A DNA stretch of 64,000 nt from Desulfitobacterium_A sp034927245 (GTDB lineage Bacteria; Bacillota; Desulfitobacteriia; Desulfitobacteriales; Desulfitobacteriaceae). The stretch covers positions 121,157-185,156 of the forward strand of contig NZ_JAYFQK010000003.1 in NCBI RefSeq assembly GCF_034927245.1, given 5' to 3'. Below are positions 1-8,670 of the stretch, piece by piece (positions within the stretch are counted from its first letter, which is position 1; every line of letters begins with the position of its first letter). Below the pieces are notes generated by a model. The model was not told the DNA's origin. It was given only the letters and a program-made list of their open reading frames with translations, and did no database searches. The position numbers and the translations under genes are program-made.

Positions 1-468
1 CTCATTCAGCAATATCCGAGGGAAAAAGATGAGACAGATCTGGAACTTGCGTTAGAGTATGCCCTAAATATGCTTGGGACTAAAATGTCTTCACCGAACG
101 CCTCATCCCGGGAGATGTCTTCACTGTGGCTTTATGGTGCAACAGGAGGACGAGTGGATCATCTGTTGGGAAATCTGGCCCTTCTGCTCAAGTTCCTTAA
201 CAGGGGCTGTTGTATTCATATCAAAGACCCGCTTCATGAAATCTATATGATTCGGGGGAGGGAGACACTCAAAGGCCGAGCGGGACAGGAGCTTTCTATT
301 ATTCCGGTAACCGAAAAAATACGCGTGACTACAGATGGATTATTTTATCCTTTGCATGGGGAATTTATTTTAAAAGAATCGCCGCGCGGGATAAGCAATG
401 TTTTTTTAGAAGAACAGGCTGTCGTCCAGGTTGAGGAAGGGATAGCTCTGCTCGTTTTGCTCACTTAA
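1..468 (+). CDS. thiN: Thiamine pyrophosphokinase, C-terminal part (cut by window start)
   Basis: The frame is open from base 1, so the gene starts before the window; about 155 residues are visible. Thiamine pyrophosphokinase moves pyrophosphate from ATP to thiamine to make the cofactor TPP in the cytoplasm. The fragment begins with the family motif YPREKDETDLELAL, followed by GATGGRVDHLLGNL, which holds the Gly-rich and Asp/His residues of the ATP/thiamine site. The beta-rich C-terminal thiamine-binding domain follows. The gene ends 45 bases before hslO, on the same strand. In Bacillus, thiN lies just upstream of rpmB, so the position supports the call. Confidence 0.9.
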   Translation, partial: LIQQYPREKDETDLELALEYALNMLGTKMSSPNASSREMSSLWLYGATGGRVDHLLGNLALLLKFLNRGCCIHIKDPLHEIYMIRGRETLKGRAGQELSIIPVTEKIRVTTDGLFYPLHGEFILKESPRGISNVFLEEQAVVQVEEGIALLVLLT

Positions 469-513
469 TTAGCGTAGCTTCGCCAAACGAACGTTTAAAG
501 GATGATGAATTAA

Positions 514-1407
514 ATGGCAAATGATAACCATGATGAGATATGGGTAGGAACCCTCCTCGGGGGTCAAGCCCGCTGGGTTGTGGCAAGAACAACAGATCTG
601 GTCGAGGAGGCCCGCAGAAGGCACCATACTTCCCCGGTAGCAACGGCAGCGTTAGGCCGGCTGATGACAGCATCTCTGTTATTGGCCAGTTCGCTTAAAG
701 GAAATGAATTTATTACGATTCGCCTTTTAGGGGACGGTCCGTTAGGCGGGGTTGTTGCCGTTGGCAATGCTCAAGGCGAAGTTCGGGGTTATGTTCATGA
801 ACCATTTGTAGATATGATGCTTAATGAACAAGGAAAGCTAAATGTAGCCCAAGCCGTAGGGCAAGGGGAATTCGCCGTAAGTAAAAGTTTAGAAAACGGC
901 GAAAATTATACGAGTACGGTTCCCTTGGTCAGCGGCGAAATTGCTGAGGATCTTGTCCATTATCTCTTAAATTCGGAGCAGATTCCATCCGCGGCGTTAT
1001 TGGGAGTTTTGGTCGAACGGGATTATCAGGTTGCAGGTGCCGGAGGATTGTTGATTCAACTTATGCCGGGGGCATCTGAAGAATGCATCGATCAAATTGA
1101 GGAAAAGCTTAAGACGTTAACCCAAGGGATTAGTAAAATTGCGGCGGATAGTCATTCGATGCAAGAAATGACGGAGACATTATTGGGCGGGCTATCTTAT
1201 CAGGTCTTAGAAAAACGTCCTGCGGGTTTTCATTGTTCCTGCTCAAAGGAGAGAGTCGGGGGAACTTTAGTGAGTTTAGGCCGGGAAGGACTAAAGGAAA
1301 TTCTCGAAGACAAGCAAGCGGAATTGGTTTGCCATTTCTGCAATGAGCATTATTTATTTAATGAAAAAGAGCTAAGCGAGCTTTATGAACAAGCGGGGCA
1401 AGAATAA
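514..1407 (+). CDS. hslO: Redox-regulated chaperone Hsp33
   Basis: Hsp33 is a cytoplasmic holdase activated by oxidative unfolding. This protein has 297 residues, the usual family length. The C-terminal zinc switch is intact: Cys241 and Cys243 (CxC) and Cys273 and Cys276 (CxxC), spaced as the family requires. The ATG start follows an AAAGGA ribosome binding site. The gene sits between thiN and the convergent rpmB gene, and a hairpin terminator follows the stop codon. In this anaerobe it probably guards against oxygen or bleach-type stress; that is inferred from family knowledge. Confidence 0.95.
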   Translation: MANDNHDEIWVGTLLGGQARWVVARTTDLVEEARRRHHTSPVATAALGRLMTASLLLASSLKGNEFITIRLLGDGPLGGVVAVGNAQGEVRGYVHEPFVDMMLNEQGKLNVAQAVGQGEFAVSKSLENGENYTSTVPLVSGEIAEDLVHYLLNSEQIPSAALLGVLVERDYQVAGAGGLLIQLMPGASEECIDQIEEKLKTLTQGISKIAADSHSMQEMTETLLGGLSYQVLEKRPAGFHCSCSKERVGGTLVSLGREGLKEILEDKQAELVCHFCNEHYLFNEKELSELYEQAGQE

Positions 1408-1415
1408 AATAAAAA

Positions 1416-1441
1416 GAGGAGCTGTTCTGTAACAGCCCCTC
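1416..1441. terminator. Hairpin terminator after hslO
   Basis: Stem GAGG-A-GCTGTT / AACAG-CCCCTC with loop CTGT starts 8 bases after the hslO stop. A run of five A on its left gives a T-run on the reverse strand, so it may act in both directions. It belongs to a hairpin family with a GGGCTGTT core seen elsewhere in this window. Confidence 0.6.
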
Positions 1442-1465
1442 CAGACATTTAGAGAAAAAAACAAT

Positions 1466-1492
1466 GAAAAAAGCCCGACAATGTCGAGCTTT
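1466..1492 (-). terminator. Intrinsic terminator of rpmB
   Basis: On the reverse strand, AGCTCGAC / GTCGGGCT forms a stem with a short ATT-type loop and is followed by TTTTTT. It lies 22 bases past the rpmB stop codon. This is a classical Rho-independent terminator. Confidence 0.75.
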
Positions 1493-1513
1493 ACTTGGAA
1501 AAACGCACGAAAA

Positions 1514-1705
1514 TCAGACAGCGCGTTGAACTTTACCGGAACGTAAGCATCTGGTGCAAACTCTGATCCGGGTCGGAGTGCCGTTAACGATGGCATGAAC
1601 CTTTTGAAGGTTCGGTTTCCAAGTCCGTTTGGTACGGATATGGGAGTGACTCACTTGAATACCTGTTGAAATCCCTTTTCCGCAAATAGCACAAACATTA
1701 GCCAT
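1514..1705 (-). CDS. rpmB: 50S ribosomal protein L28
   Basis: A 63-residue L28 protein of the large ribosomal subunit. The start MANVCAICGKG follows an AAAGGAGGT site; a longer upstream frame has no such site. It keeps paired cysteines CxxC at the N terminus (CAIC) and CTRC near the C terminus, so it is the zinc-binding form. The core HSHIRTKRTWKPN is typical of L28. The gene runs opposite to its neighbours and is divergent from the asp23 operon, the same arrangement as rpmB-yloU in Bacillus. Confidence 0.97.
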   Translation of the reverse strand: MANVCAICGKGISTGIQVSHSHIRTKRTWKPNLQKVHAIVNGTPTRIRVCTRCLRSGKVQRAV

Positions 1706-1809
1706 TGCTCTTACCTCCTTTACACCGGAAATGACACTATAATAGTTTAACAAAAGTTTTAAGGATTGGCAAGTTTTTGGCTTGGATTATTCCCGGAAGA
1801 TATAAATTA

Positions 1810-1838
1810 TTGAACATTTCATTTATTATTGGTAGAAT
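1810..1838 (+). promoter_or_regulatory. SigA-type promoter for the asp23 operon
   Basis: TTGAAC, a 17-base spacer and TAGAAT, with TG one base before the -10 box (extended -10). The transcript would start near 1845, about 35 bases before the asp23 start codon. No other forward promoter of this quality is seen before recG. Confidence 0.65.
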
Positions 1839-1879
1839 AATGCTGATATGGATAGTGCCTGAAGGGAGAGATCCGCAAA

Positions 1880-2236
1880 ATGGGAAAAGAAATTAACAAT
1901 AATTTGGGGAAAATTGATATTTCCGAGGAAGTCATCGCTACAATTGCCGGAGCTGCAGCAGTGGAGTGCTATGGTTTAGTGGGAATGTCTTCTCGTAAAA
2001 TAACCGATGGATTTACCGAATTACTGGGCCGTGAAAACTTAGCTCGCGGGGTAATGGTAAAGATTGATGAAAATCAAGTGGTTATTGACCTTTACATTGT
2101 TGTCGGCTATGGTGTCAATATTTCTGAAGTCGCAACGAATGTTATGGAGCGAGTCCGATATACAACAGAAAACCTGACCGGGTTGAAGGTCGCTCAAGTG
2201 AATGTAAATATACAAGGTGTTCGTGTGCTTGAGTAA
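1880..2236 (+). CDS. Asp23/Gls24 family protein (YloU-like)
   Basis: A 118-residue protein of the Asp23/Gls24 family, small alkaline-stress or envelope-associated proteins of Firmicutes. The N-terminal part GKIDISEEVIATIAGAAAVECYGLVGM and the valine-rich beta segments VVIDLYIVVGYGVNISEVA match the family. It has no signal peptide or membrane segment. It is the first gene of a run with the fatty acid kinase-like gene, serine dehydratase and recG, the order found in Bacillus (yloU-yloV-sdaAB-sdaAA-recG). Its molecular role is poorly defined; in staphylococci the relative is membrane-tethered by a partner protein. Confidence 0.9.
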   Translation: MGKEINNNLGKIDISEEVIATIAGAAAVECYGLVGMSSRKITDGFTELLGRENLARGVMVKIDENQVVIDLYIVVGYGVNISEVATNVMERVRYTTENLTGLKVAQVNVNIQGVRVLE

Positions 2237-2266
2237 CGGCCGGTTAAAGATTAGGAGGATCAAGAT

Positions 2267-3961
2267 TTGAAACCAGCGATGGAAATAGGAGAACACGTTA
2301 GTGGACAGCAATGGAAAATGATGATGCGGGCGGGGGCTAAAGCATTGGAGCTTAAAAAAAGTGAAGTGGATGCTTTAAACGTTTTTCCCGTTCCGGATGG
2401 CGATACAGGTACAAATATGAATTTAACCATTCAGTCCGCAGTAAAAGACGCGGAGAAGACTTCCGGGCAATCTGTGGCGGAGGTGGCGGCTGCAGTATCT
2501 ATGGGCTCGCTGATGGGTGCGCGCGGGAATTCCGGAGTCATCCTCTCTCAGCTTCTTCGCGGAATCGCCAAGGGTGTCGAAGGACAAAAAAACGTTTCGG
2601 CTCTCCAGCTTGCACAAGCTCTCCAGGCGGGGGTTGATACCGCTTATAAAGCAGTTATGAAGCCTGTTGAAGGGACGATCCTAACCGTCTCCCGAGAAAT
2701 AGCCAAAGGCGCATTAGCCCGGGCCAAACAGGGCGGCAGTCCACTTGAAACACTCCGAGAAGCGTATTTAAAGGGTCAACAAACTCTCGAGAAAACACCG
2801 GAAATGTTACCGACGCTCAAACAAGCCGGAGTTGTCGATGCCGGGGGCCAAGGATTTCTCCTTATTATCGGAGGGTGGATTTCAGCACTCGAGGGTCTCG
2901 AGGTTGAAGAGGATTCGGCTTCCCCCGCAAAGGAGAAGGTGCAGCCCCCGGAAGCTCCAACCGGATTTATGGAGGTAGAGAACCTCGAATTTCCTTATTG
3001 CACAGAGTTTTTAGTCAAGGGTAAAAACCTTGATGCTGACCGTATCCGCCAGGATTTAAGCGACCGCGGAGATTGTTTGTTGGTTGTGGGTACGGATGAA
3101 GTCATAAAAATTCATATTCATGTTAAAAACCCCGGTAAGATTCTTGATTATGCGATTCAATTCGGATCGTTGCATGAAGTCGGAATTCATAATATGCTTT
3201 CCCAAAACGAAGCGATGGCCCATGCTTTAAAGGATAAAAATAATGAAGCAGTCTTGGAAAGTACCGAACAGGCTCAGACAAAGACGCAGGAGCAACCGCT
3301 AAAAAAACACGGAATTATTGCCGCGGCAATGGGACAAGGTATTGCCGATGTGCTGAAAAGTTTAGGTGTGGATGAAGTGGTATTTGGCGGCCAAACGATG
3401 AATCCCAGTACAGAGGATTTAGTCGAAGCCGTTCAGAAAGTCTCGGCTGAAAATATTTATATTCTTCCGAATAACGGAAATATCATCATGGCTGCCAATC
3501 AGGTTAAAGATATTGTTACTGATAAAAATATTTATGTTATCCCGACAAAATCAATTCCGCAAGGAATCTCAGCACTTGTTAATTACGACCCGGAGGGGGA
3601 TCCCGAAGAAAACGCACAGAACATGGACAAAGGATTAACCCAGATTCAATCGGCAGAAGTCACCTACGCTATTCGAGATTCTCAATTTGGGGATTTGGAA
3701 ATCAAAGAAGGAGATATTCTCGGCCTGGTTGAAGATGTTATTCAGATTACGGGTCATGAAAGATTACAGGTTGCTCAGTCCACCCTGGAAAAAATGGAAT
3801 GGCGGGAGCATGACCTTGTTACCATATTCTATGGGGAAGAGACTAGGGAAGAGGAAGCAGAACAGCTTAGAGAATGGCTGGAAAATGAAGTCCCCTCGAT
3901 CGAAGTTGAGTTATATCCCGGACAACAGCCCCTTTATTATTATATTTTAGGGGTAGAATAA
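2267..3961 (+). CDS. DAK2-domain kinase, FakA/YloV type
   Basis: A 564-residue protein with an N-terminal DAK2 domain (residues 1 to about 200), a middle domain and a C-terminal DegV-linked kinase region, the layout of FakA. The nucleotide/Mg motif VFPVPDGDTGTNM is at residues 39-51. FakA phosphorylates fatty acids bound to FakB carriers, feeding PlsX/PlsY lipid synthesis. No FakB is in the window, so the substrate is inferred from the family. The start is TTG, chosen because AGGAGG lies 8 bases upstream. It follows asp23 by 30 bases. plsX, the likely downstream user of acyl-phosphate, is about 11 kb away. Confidence 0.88.
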   Translation: MKPAMEIGEHVSGQQWKMMMRAGAKALELKKSEVDALNVFPVPDGDTGTNMNLTIQSAVKDAEKTSGQSVAEVAAAVSMGSLMGARGNSGVILSQLLRGIAKGVEGQKNVSALQLAQALQAGVDTAYKAVMKPVEGTILTVSREIAKGALARAKQGGSPLETLREAYLKGQQTLEKTPEMLPTLKQAGVVDAGGQGFLLIIGGWISALEGLEVEEDSASPAKEKVQPPEAPTGFMEVENLEFPYCTEFLVKGKNLDADRIRQDLSDRGDCLLVVGTDEVIKIHIHVKNPGKILDYAIQFGSLHEVGIHNMLSQNEAMAHALKDKNNEAVLESTEQAQTKTQEQPLKKHGIIAAAMGQGIADVLKSLGVDEVVFGGQTMNPSTEDLVEAVQKVSAENIYILPNNGNIIMAANQVKDIVTDKNIYVIPTKSIPQGISALVNYDPEGDPEENAQNMDKGLTQIQSAEVTYAIRDSQFGDLEIKEGDILGLVEDVIQITGHERLQVAQSTLEKMEWREHDLVTIFYGEETREEEAEQLREWLENEVPSIEVELYPGQQPLYYYILGVE

Positions 3962-3977
3962 GACAAGAACGCAGGCC

Positions 3978-4005
3978 AATCCCTCCGGTGAGTTCCGGGG
4001 GGATT
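3978..4005 (+). other. Intercistronic hairpin between fakA and sdaAB
   Basis: AATCCCTCCGG pairs with CCGGGGGGATT (11 bp, one G-U) around a 6-base loop. No T-run follows, so it is more likely a processing or stability element than a terminator. Confidence 0.4.
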
Positions 4006-4063
4006 TACAATATCGGATAACAGGCACTTTCGAAGACCGGTGCGTTAATTGGAGGTTGGAAGC

Positions 4064-4735
4064 TTGGGTAAGAGTACTGTTTTTGATCTAATAGGCCCTG
4101 TGATGGTGGGTCCTTCAAGTTCACATACGGCAGGCGCTGTTCGTCTCGGAGCAATGGCGTTGAAAATATTAGGGAATGAACCCATGGAGGCTGAGATCAC
4201 CTTGCATGGTTCCTTTGCAGAAACAGGAAAAGGTCACGGGACAAATTTAGCCCTGGTTGCGGGCCTCCTTGGTATGCATACAGATGATGAACGTATTCCT
4301 AAAGCTTTCCAAATTGCGGAGGAAAAAGGAATAAAAATTCGCTTTAAGACCGATAATTTAGGAGATGTACATCCTAACACAGCCAGGTTCCGCTTAACCG
4401 GACGTCAGGGTAATGTTGTCGAAGTAATCGGTTCATCCATCGGTGGAGGGCGAATCGTTGTTACCCGAATCAATGAATTTCAAGTTGAAGTCATGGGTGA
4501 TTTTTATACATTGATTCTTTTGCACCAAGACTTACCCGGAGTGGTGTCCCAAGTGACCTCAATTTTAGCCACAGCTCAAATCAATATTGCTCAAATGCAT
4601 GTTTCCCGTGAAAAGAAAGGTGCTCGGGCACTGACTATTGTTGAAGCGGATCAAGCCATTGAACCGGCAGCCTTAACGTTAATGACAAGACTCCCTGCTG
4701 TCCATCAAGCGATGGCGATTGAACCCTTGGAGTAA
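4064..4735 (+). CDS. sdaAB: L-serine dehydratase, beta subunit
   Basis: A 223-residue beta subunit of the iron-sulfur L-serine dehydratase, which deaminates serine to pyruvate and ammonia. The conserved GPVMVGPSSSHTAGA motif is near the N terminus. A C-terminal ACT domain (about residues 145-215, starting near FYTLILLHQDLPGVVSQV) probably senses serine. TTG at 4064 is preferred because GGAGG lies 8 bases upstream; an earlier in-frame TTG at 4049 has no site. The alpha subunit follows 13 bases later, so the two are co-translated. Confidence 0.95.
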   Translation: MGKSTVFDLIGPVMVGPSSSHTAGAVRLGAMALKILGNEPMEAEITLHGSFAETGKGHGTNLALVAGLLGMHTDDERIPKAFQIAEEKGIKIRFKTDNLGDVHPNTARFRLTGRQGNVVEVIGSSIGGGRIVVTRINEFQVEVMGDFYTLILLHQDLPGVVSQVTSILATAQINIAQMHVSREKKGARALTIVEADQAIEPAALTLMTRLPAVHQAMAIEPLE

Positions 4736-4748
4736 GGAGGAATGCTTA

Positions 4749-5612
4749 ATGCGGGCTTATCAAGATTATATTCGGCTTGCCGAAGAGAAGGAATTGAAAA
4801 TCGGTGAGATTGTCCTGGCTGAGCAAGCCGAGGACTCAGAGAAAACGGAATCAGAATTACGGGAACGGATGCGTTCGAATTTAGAGGTCATGCGAGCCTC
4901 TGTCCGATCCGGCCTAAGCGAGGAGCGCCAATCGCTATCCGGACTTGTGGGAGGGGATGCAGCTAAGGTTTATAATCGCCGGAAGAGCGGTAAGAGTCTT
5001 ACCGGTGATATCGTAAGCGGAGCTATTGCCAGAGCCTTAGCCGTTGCTGAAGTCAATGCGACGATGGGGAAAATTGTGGCAGCGCCTACGGCTGGTTCTT
5101 GCGGTGTTTTACCGGCTGTACTTTTTACTGTGGATGAATTGCTGGGTTCGACCGAAGAAGAGTTGGAAACAGCGCTTTTTACAGCGGCTGGGGTGGGTAT
5201 GGTCATCGCTGATCGGGCAAATGTTTCGGGTGCGGAGGGAGGCTGCCAGGCGGAGATTGGTTCCGCCGCCGGGATGGCCGCGGCTGTAGCTGTTGAACTT
5301 GCAGGGGGAACGCCCGCTCAAACGGGAAATGCGGCTGCCTTAGCGATGAAATCCCTCTTAGGTTTGGTCTGTGATCCTGTTGCAGGGCTTGTTGAAGTTC
5401 CCTGTGTTAAACGAAATGCGACAGCGGCAACGTTGGCTCTTGCGGCTGCGGAGATGGCTTTAGCGGGGGTAGAGAGCAAAATTCCTCTGGATGAAGTCAT
5501 CGATGCCATGGGAGAAATCGGCAGACAGATGCCGTGTAGCCTTCGCGAAACAGCTCAAGGCGGATTAGCGGTATCCAAAACGGGGCAAAGAATTAAGGCT
5601 GATTTTCTATGA
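4749..5612 (+). CDS. sdaAA: L-serine dehydratase, alpha subunit
   Basis: The 287-residue catalytic subunit that carries the oxygen-sensitive 4Fe-4S cluster. Cysteines at 166, 208 and 219 form a Cys-x41-Cys-x10-Cys pattern, with Cys118 in the APTAGSCGV motif. The ATG at 4749 is chosen because GGAGG sits 8 bases upstream; the longer frame would overlap sdaAB without an SD. Its stop codon overlaps the recG start (ATGA). With SdaAB it turns serine into pyruvate, which acetate kinase nearby could help ferment to acetate; that link is inferred. Confidence 0.95.
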   Translation: MRAYQDYIRLAEEKELKIGEIVLAEQAEDSEKTESELRERMRSNLEVMRASVRSGLSEERQSLSGLVGGDAAKVYNRRKSGKSLTGDIVSGAIARALAVAEVNATMGKIVAAPTAGSCGVLPAVLFTVDELLGSTEEELETALFTAAGVGMVIADRANVSGAEGGCQAEIGSAAGMAAAVAVELAGGTPAQTGNAAALAMKSLLGLVCDPVAGLVEVPCVKRNATAATLALAAAEMALAGVESKIPLDEVIDAMGEIGRQMPCSLRETAQGGLAVSKTGQRIKADFL

Positions 5613-8062
5613 TATCCGGTCAAGAAAAACTTGTTCTCCAAAATCTAAAAAGAGCTGTTGTAGCCGAGGAAAAGCAGGGATGCAGTGATACGGGAGTCGT
5701 GGGCGGCTTTCACTTTTTCTTGGCGGGCGTTTTACGGCGTTTAGAACAAATCGCGCCAAACGGTGATCGGCAAATTCTTGAAATGATGGCTCAAAATTAT
5801 GAAGCATGGAGTCCCTTGCAGCGACGGGAAGCCTTAGCCCATCTGCGGCGCTTTATTGAAAATGTGAGTTCGAGCGAAGGAATTAATGGACATGCAGAAG
5901 TGAATTCATTAAAACCGGGCGGGTCTCGGATTCCGGCAAAGTCTGATCCGAAGAAATCAGTTTCCGTAAAACCGATTTCTGTAAAACCAATTCCGGTAAA
6001 ACCAATCTTCGTAAAACAGGTTATCCCCCAACCTCAACCTCAACCTAAACCTCAACCCGTGGCCAAAGATCGCCCTTTGCAATACCTTAAAGGGGTAGGG
6101 CCGGAACGTGCCAAACAATTGGAACATTTGGGAATTAATACGGTCAAAGATTTATTGCTTTACTTTCCTCGGCGTTATGAGAATCGGCGGCTGCAGCGGA
6201 TTGATGAACTTAAAGACGGTGAGTTAGCCACCGTCAGCGGCAAAGTTGTTGCCGGACAAATCACCAAAGGCCGCCTAAAGGTAGTGAAACTTTCGATTGA
6301 ACAAGAGGGACGTCTGCTTACAGCGGTGTGGTTTAATCAAACCTTCATTCTTAAACAATTCCCGGTGGGAACATCGGTAACGGTGACAGGGAAAGTGCGT
6401 TGGCAAAAAAGGGTCCCCGAACTTCAAGCGACAGATATAACAAGGACGGGTACCGGTAAACCCCCTGAAATTATTCCCATCTATTCTGAAACCGCTCGTC
6501 TTTCCTCAAAGGTGATTCGCAATCTGGTGAAAAGTGTCATCTCTCAAGTTCCCGACTATTTTCCGGAAGTTTTTCCTGACGAAATGCGAAAGAATCGGAT
6601 GGAACGTCCGCAATCTTATCGTGAAATCCACTTTCCGGCTTCTTTTGAAAGCTTAGAAAAGGCTCGCGAACGGCTTGTGTTTGAAGAAGTACTCTTTCTG
6701 CAGCTAGCCGTTGCGCGTTTGCGCCAAGGGCTACAGCGTGAGGATAGTCCTCCTCTGAAAGGCGGACAGATATTAGTTGAACAATTCGTTAAATCGCTTC
6801 CGTTTGAACTGACCTCCGCCCAGAAAAGGGTTATTCGCGAGATTTTCCGTGATATGGAGAGCTCAAGAGGAATGACACGGCTTATCCAAGGAGATGTGGG
6901 TTCCGGTAAAACGGCGGTCGCGATGGCGGCGCTTCTCAAAGCAGTGGGATCCGGCTATCAGGGAGCGATGATGGCCCCTACGGAAATATTAGCGCTTCAG
7001 CATGTTCAATCCTTAAGGGAAGCGTTTACTCCGCTGGGCATTCGCGTTGTATGCTTGCTCGGAAGTCAGAACCGGAGCGAGCGAGAGAAGGTTCTTCGGG
7101 AAATAGCCGAAGGTACAGCTCAAATCGTGGTCGGCACACACGCGCTTATTCAGGAAACGGTGGTTTTTAAAGCCTTGGGTTTAGCTGTGACCGACGAACA
7201 ACATCGTTTCGGAGTAAAACAGCGGACCTTGCTTCAAACAAAAGGGGAAAATCCTCACGTGCTGGTCATGACAGCCACACCTATACCGCGAACTTTAGCT
7301 TTAACGCTTTATGGCGATTTACAGCTATCGGTCCTCGACGAAATGCCCAAAGGACGAAAACCCATTATCACCCGTAAACTCTCCGAGCGGGGACGTTCTA
7401 ATCTGGAAAAGTTTATGGAAGAGCAAATGGAAAAGGACCACCAGATTTATGTCGTTTGTCCCCTTGTTGAAGAATCGGAACATATGGATTTTATCTCCGC
7501 AACACAACGCTTTGAAGCCCTGTGTGAGCGTTTCCCGGAACGGAAGGTAGCTCTTTTGCATGGCCGGATGAAAGGCTCGGAAAAAGAAGCAGTGATGCAG
7601 AGTTTTCAATCAGGGGAAACAGATATCCTTGTCTCAACAACGGTGGTTGAGGTCGGTGTCAATGTCCCCAATGCATCCGTTATGGTTATCGAAAACGCTG
7701 AACGCTTCGGCTTAGCCCAACTCCATCAGCTTCGCGGCAGGGTCGGACGGGGAAGTGAGCAGTCGTTTTGTATCCTCATGTCCTCATCAAAGGACAGTCG
7801 AAGATTAGAGGTTCTTTGTGAAACCCAGGACGGGTTTAAGATTGCGGAAGAGGATCTGAAATTGCGGGGTGCCGGCGAAATTCTGGGGACACGTCAGCAT
7901 GGAGTTATGGAATTGCGCTTAGCGGATCTTTCGCGGGATGCTCGGATTATTGAACAAGCTTATCAGACAGCACAAAAGGTTTTAGCAGAGCCCCGGCATT
8001 ACGAGAAGTTATTACAGGAAATCGATAAGTACTATGCTTTAGAAAATGTAGGTTTGCACTAA
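5609..8062 (+). CDS. recG: ATP-dependent DNA helicase RecG with long N-terminal extension
   Basis: RecG remodels stalled replication forks and branch-migrates Holliday junctions. The protein has 817 residues, about 135 more than usual RecG. The normal RecG core starts near residue 155 (LQYLKGVGPERAKQLEHLG), followed by the OB wedge domain and helicase lobes: Walker A GDVGSGKT at 428-435, DEQH box at 529-532, TATPIPRT and the C-terminal QLRGRVGRG. The extra N terminus has a helical part (1-90) and a low-complexity linker (about 115-150) made of repeated VKPI units and a Gln-Pro run. It overlaps sdaAA by 4 bases. The ATGA overlap gives the only close start, but the N-terminal part could also begin later in frame. 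Confidence 0.93.
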   Translation: MISGQEKLVLQNLKRAVVAEEKQGCSDTGVVGGFHFFLAGVLRRLEQIAPNGDRQILEMMAQNYEAWSPLQRREALAHLRRFIENVSSSEGINGHAEVNSLKPGGSRIPAKSDPKKSVSVKPISVKPIPVKPIFVKQVIPQPQPQPKPQPVAKDRPLQYLKGVGPERAKQLEHLGINTVKDLLLYFPRRYENRRLQRIDELKDGELATVSGKVVAGQITKGRLKVVKLSIEQEGRLLTAVWFNQTFILKQFPVGTSVTVTGKVRWQKRVPELQATDITRTGTGKPPEIIPIYSETARLSSKVIRNLVKSVISQVPDYFPEVFPDEMRKNRMERPQSYREIHFPASFESLEKARERLVFEEVLFLQLAVARLRQGLQREDSPPLKGGQILVEQFVKSLPFELTSAQKRVIREIFRDMESSRGMTRLIQGDVGSGKTAVAMAALLKAVGSGYQGAMMAPTEILALQHVQSLREAFTPLGIRVVCLLGSQNRSEREKVLREIAEGTAQIVVGTHALIQETVVFKALGLAVTDEQHRFGVKQRTLLQTKGENPHVLVMTATPIPRTLALTLYGDLQLSVLDEMPKGRKPIITRKLSERGRSNLEKFMEEQMEKDHQIYVVCPLVEESEHMDFISATQRFEALCERFPERKVALLHGRMKGSEKEAVMQSFQSGETDILVSTTVVEVGVNVPNASVMVIENAERFGLAQLHQLRGRVGRGSEQSFCILMSSSKDSRRLEVLCETQDGFKIAEEDLKLRGAGEILGTRQHGVMELRLADLSRDARIIEQAYQTAQKVLAEPRHYEKLLQEIDKYYALENVGLH

Positions 8063-8258
8063 TCATTTTATTTGGGATTTTTTTGCGCTTTTGGTCGAAG
8101 AGTTAGATTTTCACTTTAATTCCCGTGTATCAGTTGCGGCTATAAGATAATAATAACTCTAGAAATCAAGAATAAATAATATGCTGTGCAGCGATGCAGG
8201 TTTGCACAAAAGTTACGCTGAAGGTCTACTCAATACATGAAAAAGAGGAGGGCTAAGC

Positions 8259-8378
8259 ATGGAAGATCAAAAGAAAACAGGAGCTCCCTTATCTGCAGAA
8301 CTTGAGAAGTTCAAGTATGAGGTCGCTCAGGAAATCGGTATAGCAAACCGCAAGCATAAGAAGTTCCCTAATACTTAA
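8259..8378 (+). CDS. SASP-like small protein, N-terminal half only
   Basis: A 39-codon gene with a strong GAGGAGGG site 7 bases before ATG and its own terminator. The middle, LEKFKYEVAQEIGI, closely matches the germination-protease cleavage region of alpha/beta small acid-soluble spore proteins. The protein ends soon after (IANRKHKKFPNT) and lacks the second conserved half (the GG-x-V-x-R type DNA-binding part). It lies tail to tail with gpr, the gene for the protease that cuts this site. It may be a degraded SASP gene, a short spore protein, or a protease substrate or decoy. No function can be assigned from sequence alone. Confidence 0.6.
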   Translation: MEDQKKTGAPLSAELEKFKYEVAQEIGIANRKHKKFPNT

Positions 8379-8398
8379 TCAGTTTTAAGTTCGGGAAC

Positions 8399-8430
8399 AA
8401 AACGGGGCTGTTGCAAAACAGCCCCGTTTT
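8399..8430 (+). terminator. Intrinsic terminator after the SASP-like gene
   Basis: AAAACGGGGCTGTT pairs with AACAGCCCCGTTTT (14 bp, loop GCAA) 20 bases after the stop at 8378. The right arm ends in four T. Its core is the GGGGCTGTTGCAA motif repeated elsewhere in the window. Confidence 0.8.
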
Positions 8431-8434
8431 CGTA

Positions 8435-8670
8435 CGCATAAAATTATGGACTATTGCAAAAGACCCGAAAGCATAGTTTCTCCCCTTCGAGGATAAGTCG
8501 ACTAGGGCTCTAAGTTTCGTACCTCAACTCAGAGCCAGTCTCCTATAACGCATAGAAGTGAACGATTCGCGGAGGGACGTTCAGGTGAACAAAGCTTTCG
8601 CAGCCGAAAGCCCGTGAAGGGGTTTCGCGCTTTAGCTTAGCGCAGCCAGTGGTTTATATCAGGTATTGCT
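8435..8670. other. Gene-free stretch with several hairpins downstream of gpr
   Basis: No supportable gene is seen in these 236 bases. There are inverted repeats: GGCTCT...AGAGCC around 8513-8543, GCTTTCG-CAGC-CGAAAGC at 8594-8611, and GCGCT-TTAGCTT-AGCGC near 8627-8643. The stretch lies past the gpr stop codon and may serve in transcript ending or be a repeat remnant. A similar hairpin-rich stretch lies near 35.0-35.1 kb. Confidence 0.4.

Noticed and set aside
5966..6055. Short tandem repeats in recG considered as a CRISPR-like or satellite array
   Set aside because: The units are multiples of three, in frame and code a low-complexity linker, so they are coding repeats.
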